Source of the DNA: Rheinheimera sp. MM224
GTDB taxonomy: Bacteria > Pseudomonadota > Gammaproteobacteria > Enterobacterales > Alteromonadaceae
Assembly: GCF_947090785.1 (NCBI RefSeq)
Contig: NZ_OX352320.1
Span: 4,329,001-4,393,000, forward strand
Direction of reading: 5' to 3'
DNA: 64,000 nt
Part shown: one piece after another, positions 44,453 through 52,067 of the stretch
Layout: the number at the start of each line of letters is the position of its first letter
How positions within the stretch are numbered: position 1 is the stretch's first letter
Position numbers and translations under genes: made by a program
Notes under the pieces: generated by a model
The model's input: only the letters and a program-made list of their open reading frames with translations
Databases searched by the model: none
Told to the model about the DNA's origin: nothing

Positions 44453-45442
44453 TCAATCCTGATAACTGCTGCGTAACACAGGCTGATTCTGACGTGCAGC
44501 ATCAGAGGCCTTATTCAGCTCGTTTTGTTTGTTGTCGCTGGAGAACATGTCTTTTAACTGCTGCTCAGCTTTGCTCGTTAGGATCAGAATCTCGATACGG
44601 CGGTTTTCACTGGCACCTGGCTGGGCTCTGTTAAGCAACATAGTTTCTGCAAAAGCACTGACCTGAGCCACACGCTGCACTGGCATACCACCAGCTGCTA
44701 ATACCTGCCGCGCTTGTAAGGCCCTGTCACCGGATAATTCCCAGTTACTGTATTGGCTGCTATTAAAGGCGGTACCATCGGTATGACCCGAAATTAATAG
44801 CCTGTTGTGGATACGCGAAAACACCGGCGCCAGCTTTAATAACAAGTCTTCAAAATACGGCGTCATTTCCACCTGACCACGCTGAAACATCTGGCGGTTT
44901 TCACTGTCGCGGATAATAACGCGCAAGCCTGCCGGCATAGCTTCAATCACCAGATTGGCTTCGGCTTGATTTACCTCTGCAAAATTCTGAAAGGCCTGAG
45001 CCAACAAGCTTAGATCCGGTGGCGAGTCGTATTGGCCACTGATCAGTGAATTGAGTTTTTCGCCCACCCCAGCTGAAGGTTCTTTTTTACCTTCAGGTAT
45101 TTGTAAATGTGCCGACATACCAGCGACAAAACTTTGCTGAGGTTCATGCACAGAAACAGCCATCTCGATAGGCGAAGGTGTGCCGCCTAAATCCACCGGA
45201 TATGGGCTGTTCATCGCATCAAAAGGATGGCTATTGCCGCCTAAAATCGACTGAGTGCGCATATAAGACGCCACTTTCGTGCGCTCTTTGACTGTAGAGA
45301 CTTCTAAAATCCACAACACCATAAAAAACGCCATCATCGCCAGCGTAAAGTCAGCAAAAGCGACTTTCCAGGCGCCGTTGCTTTTACGACTTGCTTTGGC
45401 GCGGCTGACGCGCCTGATGATTACAGGAACTGAATCGTTCAT
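44453..45442 (-). CDS. motB: Flagellar stator protein MotB (lateral, LafU-like)
   Basis: The 329-residue protein has one membrane helix (about 28-48) with FADFTLAMMAFFMVLWIL, where the Asp is the ion-conducting residue. The sequence is close to proton-type MotB. The periplasmic OmpA-like domain has LLISGHTDGTAFNSSQYSNWELSGDRA near 240 and binds peptidoglycan. With MotA and MotY it forms the stator. The ATG shares one base with the motA stop. Confidence 0.94.
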   Translation of the reverse strand: MNDSVPVIIRRVSRAKASRKSNGAWKVAFADFTLAMMAFFMVLWILEVSTVKERTKVASYMRTQSILGGNSHPFDAMNSPYPVDLGGTPSPIEMAVSVHEPQQSFVAGMSAHLQIPEGKKEPSAGVGEKLNSLISGQYDSPPDLSLLAQAFQNFAEVNQAEANLVIEAMPAGLRVIIRDSENRQMFQRGQVEMTPYFEDLLLKLAPVFSRIHNRLLISGHTDGTAFNSSQYSNWELSGDRALQARQVLAAGGMPVQRVAQVSAFAETMLLNRAQPGASENRRIEILILTSKAEQQLKDMFSSDNKQNELNKASDAARQNQPVLRSSYQD

Positions 45443-46299
45443 CAGGCCGCCTTGTTATTGATCCAGTCTTCCATTTCTGTGAAAGACGGTTTCAAATCTT
45501 CAGTGATAAGCTTTCTGCCAGAATCTGTGGCAACCACAGCCACATGACCTTTGGCATGAGCTACCAGCACAGCACGCACACATTCAAAAACGCCTATTTG
45601 TTTTTTAACGTAGGCTTCCATCGCCGAACTTAAAGGTTCAAACAGGCAATAACAGGCAAAAATACCGATAAAAGTACCGACCAGAGCGGCGGCCACGTGG
45701 TAACCAATTTCACTTAAAGGGCCGTCCAGATGCTGCATGGTGATAATAATGCCGCCCACTGCGGCCAAAATACCAAAACCAGGCATGGCTTCGGCTATAC
45801 CGTGCAAAGCAGTAGAGGGTTTCAGCTTTTGCTGCTCTATCGTCTGAATTTCCTGCTCCAGCAGAGCGTCTAAATCATAAGCGCTGATTTTGCCCATACT
45901 GAGTAAACGTACGTTATCGCAAACAAAGACCAGCAATTCAGGGTTTTCCAGCACTGCAGGGTAAGAAATAAAAATAGAGCTGGTTTGCGGGTTTTCGACA
46001 TGATCTTCCAGTTCCCGAAAACCTTTGCTACGAATGGTCTCCAGCAACTGGTACATCAGCATCAGCAATTCTTTGTACAGCTGACTTTGATCCTGCTGTT
46101 TTACAAACTGCGCCTTGATCTGGCCCAGCATTTCTTTCAGCACGTAACTGCTGTTACCTATGATCAACGCGCCAACACCAGCACCTAAAATAATAACAAA
46201 CTCAGCAGGTTGCCACAGCATAGCGACATTACCACCAGCCATCATAAAGCCACCTACTACAGCAGCCAGCACAACCAGAAAACCTATTAGTCTTTGCAT
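45442..46299 (-). CDS. motA: Flagellar stator protein MotA (lateral, LafT-like)
   Basis: The 285-residue protein has four membrane helices, with IGFLVVLAAVVGGFMMAGGN at the N-terminus and PGFGILAAVGGIIITMQHL near 168. The large cytosolic loop contains the conserved charged RSKGFRELEDHVENP segment that contacts FliG. The 285-residue size and sequence style fit proton-driven MotA. It follows fliA by 18 bp. Confidence 0.95.
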   Translation of the reverse strand: MQRLIGFLVVLAAVVGGFMMAGGNVAMLWQPAEFVIILGAGVGALIIGNSSYVLKEMLGQIKAQFVKQQDQSQLYKELLMLMYQLLETIRSKGFRELEDHVENPQTSSIFISYPAVLENPELLVFVCDNVRLLSMGKISAYDLDALLEQEIQTIEQQKLKPSTALHGIAEAMPGFGILAAVGGIIITMQHLDGPLSEIGYHVAAALVGTFIGIFACYCLFEPLSSAMEAYVKKQIGVFECVRAVLVAHAKGHVAVVATDSGRKLITEDLKPSFTEMEDWINNKAA

Positions 46300-46317
46300 T
46301 GTATTTGTTCCGTCCTT

Positions 46318-47037
46318 TTACCACTGAGCCAGTTTTTTATTCAGTAAATCAATAGCATGCTTATGTAACTGGCAGACTCTGGATTCAGTCAGCTCCAGCA
46401 CCAGCGCAATTTCCTTCATATTCAGCTCATGGCTGTAATACAGATGCAGCAGCAATCTGCAGCGCTCCGGCAACGACGCCATGACTTTTTTTAACGATAG
46501 TTTCAGCTCAAGACCCGACAGACTGGTTTCACCTAACTGTTCGTGTTGTTGCTGCTCTAATAACTGATCCAGACTTTCCATCGACTCGGCCTGAGTCAGG
46601 TACATCAACTCAGATAACTGAGCTGCATCAATATTCAGATGTTTACCTAATTCATCATGGCTCGGCACCCTGCCTAAAGTTTTGGTTAACTCCCGGCCTG
46701 CATCCCTAAACTGGTGTGCTTGCTGACGCAGTTGGCGCGGCCGCCAATCGGCACGGCGAAACTCATCGAGCATGGCGCCACGAATACGTTTAAAGGCGTA
46801 GGCCTCAAAAAACTCGTCCGGCGCTCTGCCATAACGTCGCAAAGCCGACAACAACCCAAGCAAACCTATTTGTTGTAAATCGTCTGAATCCACCACTGAA
46901 CCCAATAACGAGCGCAGATGGCCGGCAGCTCTTTTCACCAGAAAGCTGTAGTGGCTCAGCAGGCTGTTTTCATTGCTGACAGCCGCAGAGGATGAATGCG
47001 ATGTTTCAGTATCTGACCAGAGATTTTCTGCCAGCAT
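46318..47037 (-). CDS. fliA: Flagellar sigma factor FliA (sigma-28, lateral)
   Basis: The 239-residue protein has sigma region 2 (DDLQQIGLLGLLSALRRYG, then RIRGAMLDEFRRADW). Region 3 follows near 115, and region 4 with HTH is LPERCRLLLHLYYSHELNMKEIALVLELTESRVCQLHK. It directs late genes such as lafA and flgM, and is held by FlgM. In this locus its likely targets share an unusual -10 form. It lies between fliL and motA in the same run of genes. Confidence 0.95.
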   Translation of the reverse strand: MLAENLWSDTETSHSSSAAVSNENSLLSHYSFLVKRAAGHLRSLLGSVVDSDDLQQIGLLGLLSALRRYGRAPDEFFEAYAFKRIRGAMLDEFRRADWRPRQLRQQAHQFRDAGRELTKTLGRVPSHDELGKHLNIDAAQLSELMYLTQAESMESLDQLLEQQQHEQLGETSLSGLELKLSLKKVMASLPERCRLLLHLYYSHELNMKEIALVLELTESRVCQLHKHAIDLLNKKLAQW

Positions 47038-47045
47038 GGTGATAC

Positions 47046-47477
47046 CTACTGAATAAAAATGTTAGTGATCAGCACGTTATCCAGCTGATCTTCGAACTTG
47101 TTGTCTGCAAGAGTCTGGTTAAAACGGCCAAGCAACAGCTTTTGCACTTCTTCAATTTGTTGCATCGCCAGCTTCACTTCCAGGTGACTGCTTTTGGCAA
47201 AATGCTCCACCATAGCGTTGCGTAATAAAGGCGTCGCTTCTTTTAATGCGGCGACTGTGTCTGGTTTATGAGTCACTAACGTCAGCTCAAGCACCAAATA
47301 CCGCGAATTTGGGTCACTGTTAACGCTCATCACGAACTTTTCCATCGGGAAAAATAGCGGTTTTACACTGATTTCCTGCACAGCAGTTTTGTTCTGATCC
47401 GCTTGCCACCAATAAAAGCCCGCGGTGCCCAAAGCCCCAACCAATAAAACTCCAAGTAACACCACCATCTTATTCAT
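47046..47477 (-). CDS. fliL: Flagellar basal-body protein FliL (lateral)
   Basis: The 143-residue protein has one N-terminal membrane helix (KMVVLLGVLLVGALGTAGFYWW). The FliL periplasmic domain follows, with KFVMSVNSDPNSRYLVLELTLVT and the C-terminal IEEVQKLLLGRFNQTLADNKFEDQ. FliL supports stator function. It lies between fliK and fliA. Confidence 0.9.
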   Translation of the reverse strand: MNKMVVLLGVLLVGALGTAGFYWWQADQNKTAVQEISVKPLFFPMEKFVMSVNSDPNSRYLVLELTLVTHKPDTVAALKEATPLLRNAMVEHFAKSSHLEVKLAMQQIEEVQKLLLGRFNQTLADNKFEDQLDNVLITNIFIQ

Positions 47478-47501
47478 TGGCTCTTTTTCCTTTTGTCCGT
47501 T

Positions 47502-48740
47502 TTATACCAGTTGATTTACTAAATTCAGTCTGTTGCTTTGGCTTGATTCAGTTGCTGTCATTTCAGCTTCTGAATGGAAATTTGAATCGGTCTGCTGTGC
47601 ATGTTGTTGCCCAAATTTTTGCTGCTGTTGCTGCGATGAACTCTCTGAACCCATGCGCAGTTCAATCTGCACATCTGCACCTAGTTTTTGCTGCAAACTG
47701 GCTCTTAGTTGCTCAAGCCCCTGTCCCATAGCCTCACGCAACTGCGCATTGCTGCTGTGCATCTGTACCGTCAGGCGGTCACCATCCAACTGCACTGACA
47801 ACTCAATGCTGCCCAAAGAAGGTGGGTCGAGCCGGATCATGGCCTTGTTAACGTTTAAACCCAGCTGCAGATCCACTTTGTCAGACAGCATCTGCACCAA
47901 ACGCTGCCCCCAATGCTGGCTTTGCGCCGGTAATGGGTCGGCTTGCCAGACAGGCAAAGCAGACACTGCCGCGCCAGGAGCTGAAGCGACAGCACCAGTT
48001 GGGGCTAGCATCTCCGTCATTGCCGTGGCCTGATACAAAGCAGAGGTTTTATTGTGGTTTGTATTCAACAGGCTGTTTTGGCTGAGATTAAATACCCCGG
48101 CACTGACTGCTGTATGTTGGGTGTTCTGTTGTGATGGCTTCAGTGCAGACCAAAGATCCTGTGATTCGGTCAGAGCCTGTGGTAATGCGGCCTGAACTGC
48201 AGCATCAGAGGCCGCCTGTTGCGACACTATCAAAGGTACAGAAAGAGCCGAAGACTGCTGTGGTTGGAGAAGTCCGGCCGCTGGTAAAGGGCTCTGGCCG
48301 GAAACAGCACCAGCAGATGAAGATAAAGCCGATAAAGAAAGCGGAAGCCATTCTGCTGATGATTCTGTTTGTGCACTTATCAACTCGTCACTGTGCAAAG
48401 GCAAGGCTGGCAGCTTGGTAAACACAGACTCAGATCCAACCAATAAAGAGAGCGAGGCCATAGTTTGTACTGAGCTTTCGTTCAGGCTTTGGTTCAGACT
48501 TTGGCTCAGGCTTTGCACTTGCCCCTGATCAATCAGCTCTGCTGCCATACCATCAGATAACTGCTGCATGTCGTTATCCAACTGACTCAGTGCGGTTTCC
48601 ATACCTGCCAACAAAGCTGCTAAATCCTCTGAATAAGACTGCTGCTGACCTTCAGAATAATCCGTCAGCGCAGACTGGCCTCCGATGCCGCCCTGAGGCA
48701 ATACAACCGGAGTTAACAAAGCAAATACCGGCATTGTCAT
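47502..48740 (-). CDS. fliK: Flagellar hook-length control protein FliK (lateral)
   Basis: The 412-residue protein has a long variable N-terminus rich in Ser, Gln and Ala, which acts as the ruler. The conserved C-terminal Flg_hook domain near 300-375 contains QHWGQRLVQMLSDKVDLQLGL and AMIRLDPPSLGSIELSVQLDG with LREAMGQGLEQLR. It sets hook length and triggers the FlhB switch. The ATG shares one base with the stop of the preceding FliT-like gene. Confidence 0.93.
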   Translation of the reverse strand: MTMPVFALLTPVVLPQGGIGGQSALTDYSEGQQQSYSEDLAALLAGMETALSQLDNDMQQLSDGMAAELIDQGQVQSLSQSLNQSLNESSVQTMASLSLLVGSESVFTKLPALPLHSDELISAQTESSAEWLPLSLSALSSSAGAVSGQSPLPAAGLLQPQQSSALSVPLIVSQQAASDAAVQAALPQALTESQDLWSALKPSQQNTQHTAVSAGVFNLSQNSLLNTNHNKTSALYQATAMTEMLAPTGAVASAPGAAVSALPVWQADPLPAQSQHWGQRLVQMLSDKVDLQLGLNVNKAMIRLDPPSLGSIELSVQLDGDRLTVQMHSSNAQLREAMGQGLEQLRASLQQKLGADVQIELRMGSESSSQQQQQKFGQQHAQQTDSNFHSEAEMTATESSQSNRLNLVNQLV

Positions 48741-49075
48741 CAGCTTTTCATCTCCATCAGTGCTTCAGTCGTCAGTTGGTAAGCCACCACAGCAGTTTTA
48801 TTGTCCTGAAAACGTTGCATCTTTTGCTCTAACATCTGCTGCTGACGTTTAGCCAGTTGCAGCAGAGCCTGATAACGTTGTTTAACCAGCTGTAATTCAA
48901 CTTTTAACTCGTGATGTTCCGCACCTTGTTTGATCTGTTGCACCAAAGTGCTGATTTGACGATCGCAGTCCTGTACCTGCAGCCACTTACCCGCAACCAT
49001 AGCTTGTTGCATCTGCAACAACAGTTGTTGGATCTGCATCAGGGCAGGGTTGGACTTCGCTACATACACAGACAT
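48740..49075 (-). CDS. fliT: FliT-like flagellar chaperone
   Basis: The ATG at 49075 is chosen because it sits 35 bp after a sigma-54 promoter; a longer frame to 49171 would run through that promoter. The 111-residue helical protein is Gln-rich (IQQLLLQMQQAMVAGKWLQVQDCDRQISTLVQQ). It occupies the lafD/fliT position between fliS and fliK. FliT escorts the cap protein FliD. Sequence similarity alone is weak. Confidence 0.68.
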   Translation of the reverse strand: MSVYVAKSNPALMQIQQLLLQMQQAMVAGKWLQVQDCDRQISTLVQQIKQGAEHHELKVELQLVKQRYQALLQLAKRQQQMLEQKMQRFQDNKTAVVAYQLTTEALMEMKS

Positions 49076-49109
49076 CAGGTTCACCAATTTACGAATCACC
49101 AACTGATTC

Positions 49110-49125
49110 AGCAAAAAGCACGCCA
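49110..49125 (-). promoter_or_regulatory. Sigma-54 promoter upstream of fliT-fliK-fliL-fliA operon
   Basis: On the minus strand TGGCGTGCTTTTTGCT matches the -24/-12 consensus TGGCACG-N4-TTGCW at nearly every position and has correct GG-GC spacing. The fliT ATG is 35 bp downstream. LafK would be the activator by analogy to other lateral systems. Confidence 0.82.
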
Positions 49126-49237
49126 CAAAATATCTATATGATTTATAAGGAATTAATAAGAATTCAATCAAGAGGGAGGAAGTAAAACTTCCGCAGGGCG
49201 GAACCGGATTAAAAAATAGTTCCTCTTTAAAAACAAA

Positions 49238-49292
49238 ATTGGGGTCAGAATAAAATTAATTGTCTGGCAACTAATTTTACTCTGACCCCAAT
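49238..49292. repeat. 55-bp palindromic REP-like element between fliT and fliS
   Basis: The arms ATTGGGGTCAGAATAAAATT and AATTTTACTCTGACCCCAAT form a near-perfect long hairpin with a short loop (about 25 bp per arm, one or two mismatches). The GGGGTCAGAGTAAAATT core is a repeat type I recall from several gammaproteobacterial genomes. No transposase is nearby. It lies 4 bp from the fliS stop codon and could also terminate or attenuate the fliDS transcript. Confidence 0.8.
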
Positions 49293-49296
49293 GTGA

Positions 49297-49686
49297 TTAA
49301 GCCTTATTCAGTAAACCTTGCCAGCCTTCTTGCAGATTGGTCATGACTTCCCGTACATGCTCAAGCTCAGCGACATTGTTTTTCATACTGGCGCGCAAAA
49401 TACTGTGGCCACAGTGCTGATATAAATTGTGCATATTGGCTGCCACTTCGCCGCCTTTATCCTGATCCAATGAGGCATCCAGACCACCGAGGATTTTTAA
49501 TAACTTCTCTACACCAGCGGCTTTTTTATCAAATCTTTTGGCCTGAATATGACCTTCAACCCGGGCCAGCTCATCCAAAAAGCCATCAAATAACATCAGT
49601 ACCAGACTATGTATATCAGCCCCTGAGGCTTTTACATTAACGCTGGTATTCTGGTAGGCCTGATAGCCCTGAGCAAAATCTAACAT
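49297..49686 (-). CDS. fliS: Flagellin chaperone FliS (lateral)
   Basis: The 129-residue helical protein starts MLDFAQGYQAYQNTSVNV and continues with LMLFDGFLDELARVEGHIQ, the FliS signature, then LDQDKGGEVAANMHNLYQHC. It binds the flagellin C-terminus and delivers it to FlhA. It follows fliD by 11 bp and is followed by the palindromic element. Confidence 0.93.
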   Translation of the reverse strand: MLDFAQGYQAYQNTSVNVKASGADIHSLVLMLFDGFLDELARVEGHIQAKRFDKKAAGVEKLLKILGGLDASLDQDKGGEVAANMHNLYQHCGHSILRASMKNNVAELEHVREVMTNLQEGWQGLLNKA

Positions 49687-49697
49687 AAGCTAACCTC

Positions 49698-50984
49698 TTA
49701 AAACTGCGACATTGAGCTTTCCAGCTGCGCCATAGTCACCTGCATTTGAGTGAACTGAGACAAATAGCGTTTGTACACCTGATCCATGGAATAATCATGC
49801 CGCTTTTGTTTTTCAGTCACCATATCCAGACTGGCTTGTAAAGTTTGTTGTTTATCTTTCATCAGGCCTGATCGCTTAGTAAAAGGCTCTAACGAGGCTT
49901 GTAAACCGCTGAATAACCCTGAATTACCTACCAACATATCTTCAACTTTGGTTGGGCTCTCCGACAAGGCTTTTTCCAGCTTTTTACTATCGACTGATAA
50001 AACGCCATTCCGGTCAAACTCAATGCCAACGCTACTTAAAGTGCTGCCTTCATAAAGTTTTTGAAAAGACTGACGCATCTGGCTGCTGATGCTACGCGCC
50101 ATAGTGTCTGAGTTTAAACTGGAGTCTGAACTGATTTGTTTGACCAGAGCATTGTAACCGTCGACAAACTTTTTCAGTTTTTCTTCCACGGCTTTTGGAT
50201 CTTGTTCCACTTTAATTTGTACCGGCTGATCGGTGCCCAACTGAGCTTTTTTCAGATCAATAGTGACGCCTGCTATCACATCTTCCAGTTTATTGCTGGC
50301 CGAAGTCACAGTAATAGCATTTTGAGCGCCCACTTTTACTATCGCATCCTGTGCTGCTTTTAGCTGGGTAGCACCAGCAACGGCAGCACCGATATCAGCG
50401 CCGGAGGTATCAGCACCAGGCACAAAATTCATGCTGATGGCATTGGCCGCACCTGATTCTTTGCTGGTCAATACCAGATAAGACTGAGCGCCACTGCGCA
50501 CTACAGTGGCTTGCACACCGCTGTTGTCTTCTGATTTGTTAATCGCATTTGCAAGGTCAGTTAAGCCGGAGCCGGGATTTAAGCTGGATAAATCGACGGA
50601 AAAAGACTCGCCTGCCACTGTCAATTGAAACTGGCCGTTAGCTGGTAACGTATCAGTGCTGTTAAAGGCCATCGACATCTGATGACTTTGGGCTATCTGC
50701 TGCACAAAAATTTCATAATCGCCTGCAACAGCATCACCGCCCACTGACACACCTAACACTGAATCCAGATTAGTTGTGGCCGTGTTGGATAATAATTCTT
50801 TGTCTTTGGTAAAGCTTTTTAGCAGGTCCTGCATACTGCTCAGCGATGTTTCCAGCTTTTTGTAAGAAGAAAGCAAAGTGGAGAACCGGTTCTGCTGCGC
50901 TTTTAACACGTTATCTTTGCCAGAGCGCTCAATTTGAGTGTACTGCTGAGCCAGATAGGCGGGATCTATACTGGAGAATGCCAT
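49698..50984 (-). CDS. fliD: Flagellar cap protein FliD (lateral)
   Basis: The 428-residue protein has conserved N-terminal (SIDPAYLAQQYTQIER and FSTLLSSYKKLETSLSSMQDLL) and C-terminal (FTKRSGLMKDKQQTLQASLDMVTEKQKRHD) coiled-coil regions flanking variable exposed domains. It forms the filament cap that guides flagellin insertion. The gene is downstream of the lafA terminator. Confidence 0.95.
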   Translation of the reverse strand: MAFSSIDPAYLAQQYTQIERSGKDNVLKAQQNRFSTLLSSYKKLETSLSSMQDLLKSFTKDKELLSNTATTNLDSVLGVSVGGDAVAGDYEIFVQQIAQSHQMSMAFNSTDTLPANGQFQLTVAGESFSVDLSSLNPGSGLTDLANAINKSEDNSGVQATVVRSGAQSYLVLTSKESGAANAISMNFVPGADTSGADIGAAVAGATQLKAAQDAIVKVGAQNAITVTSASNKLEDVIAGVTIDLKKAQLGTDQPVQIKVEQDPKAVEEKLKKFVDGYNALVKQISSDSSLNSDTMARSISSQMRQSFQKLYEGSTLSSVGIEFDRNGVLSVDSKKLEKALSESPTKVEDMLVGNSGLFSGLQASLEPFTKRSGLMKDKQQTLQASLDMVTEKQKRHDYSMDQVYKRYLSQFTQMQVTMAQLESSMSQF

Positions 50985-51011
50985 AACGCTTTCCTGCTAA
51001 ATTCAATTCGG

Positions 51012-51044
51012 GAAAAACCCCACTAAGCCGAAACTGAGTGGGGC
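51012..51044 (-). terminator. Intrinsic terminator of the flagellin gene lafA
   Basis: The stem CCCCACT/AGTGGGG (51037-51043 and 51018-51024) is followed by a U5 run on the minus strand. It lies 34 bp past the lafA stop codon. fliD begins just beyond it, so fliDS expression must rely on readthrough or a promoter not recognised here. Confidence 0.9.
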
Positions 51045-51076
51045 GCGGTTAGAGCTATCCTTAGCTCCGGGCTCGA

Positions 51077-51913
51077 TTAACGTAACAGCTGGCTTACCAT
51101 CTGAGTGGTACTGTTGGCTGTGCTCAGTACAGAAATACCTGAGTTCAGTAACAGTTGCTGTTTAGTCATGTTAGAAGTTTCTTTTGCGAAATCAGCATCC
51201 ATCAGCTGGTCACGGGCAGTGCCAGTGTTTTCAGTCATGTTAGACAAGTTGTTGATGGTGTGATCCAGACGGTTCATGCTGGCACCCAGCTTAGAACGGG
51301 CAGCACCAACGTTAGTCAGTAAACCATCTAATGTAGTGATAGCAGCAGAAGAAGTTGCCTGGTCAGTTAAAGCGCCTGGAGTACCAACAGCAGTAGTTAA
51401 AGCAGTCAGTTCTGCAGTAATGTCTACAGCTAAAGTTTCTGCAGTTGATGCGCCGATCTGGAACGTAACAGCAGCAGAGAACTTGCCACCAGCACCTAAC
51501 AGGTTAGTACCTGAACCGAAAGAGGTGTTGCCCAGAATGTTAGTTAATTCAGCAGCCAGAGCAGTGTATTCACCACCTAATGCAGTGTATTCAGTTGCAG
51601 AGTTAGTACCGTTGGCGCCCTGAGTCGCCAATTCTTTCATACGAAAGACAATGTTGGTCATCTCATCAAAAGCGCCTTCAGCTGTTTGCAGCATAGAGTT
51701 GGCGTTGTTGGCGTTGCTAATGGCAGTTTCCTGCCCCACTAACTGTGCACTCAGACGGCTGGCAATTTGTAAACCAGCAGCATCGTCTTTTGCTGAGTTG
51801 ATACGGAAACCTGTACCTAAACGTTCTAAAGCTACAGACAAACCATCGTTAGTACGGTTTAACTGGTTACGGATTGTGGTTGCAGCTGCGTTTGATTGAA
51901 TTGATAAAGCCAT
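51077..51913 (-). CDS. lafA: Lateral flagellin
   Basis: The 278-residue protein has the conserved D0/D1 N-terminus (ALSIQSNAAATTIRNQLNRTNDGLSVALERLGTG, RINSAKDDAAGLQIA) and C-terminus (DQLMDADFAKETSNMTKQQLLLNSGISVLSTANS, ending QLLR). A short central domain is low in charge and rich in Ala and Thr. It is the only flagellin in the locus. A GGAG SD and a sigma-28-like promoter lie upstream. Terminators on both sides make it monocistronic. Confidence 0.96.
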   Translation of the reverse strand: MALSIQSNAAATTIRNQLNRTNDGLSVALERLGTGFRINSAKDDAAGLQIASRLSAQLVGQETAISNANNANSMLQTAEGAFDEMTNIVFRMKELATQGANGTNSATEYTALGGEYTALAAELTNILGNTSFGSGTNLLGAGGKFSAAVTFQIGASTAETLAVDITAELTALTTAVGTPGALTDQATSSAAITTLDGLLTNVGAARSKLGASMNRLDHTINNLSNMTENTGTARDQLMDADFAKETSNMTKQQLLLNSGISVLSTANSTTQMVSQLLR

Positions 51914-51948
51914 TTGAGTTTGCTCCTATGCATGTTGCTCAAAACTAT

Positions 51949-51976
51949 AAAGCGACGCCTCAAAGCAGGAACTGAA
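51949..51976 (-). promoter_or_regulatory. Candidate sigma-28 promoter of lafA
   Basis: On the minus strand TTCAGTTC is followed after 12 bp by GTCGCTTT, placing the start about 30 nt upstream of the lafA ATG. It resembles the flgM promoter at 62804-62831 in both boxes and in spacing, but departs from the E. coli GCCGATAA -10. Confidence 0.55.
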
Positions 51977-52006
51977 ATTTTTTTAAAATAATTTTCAAAC
52001 GGCTCA

Positions 52007-52044
52007 GAAAAAAACGGCGCTGAACCGTCACCAGTGCAGCGCCA
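52007..52044 (-). terminator. Intrinsic terminator downstream of the unknown gene at 52068
   Basis: The stem GGCGCTG/CAGCGCC (52037-52043 and 52016-52022) with a 14-nt loop is followed by a U7 run on the minus strand. It ends the flgB-flgL operon, including the unknown gene, before lafA. Confidence 0.88.
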
Positions 52045-52067
52045 AACTACAGGAAAGACTCTTGATA

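Noticed and set aside
49172..49237. Two small GGAAG/CTTCC and TTCCGC/GCGGAA hairpins beside the REP-like element
   Set aside because: Short and without terminator tails; may be part of the element's flank but nothing supports a function.
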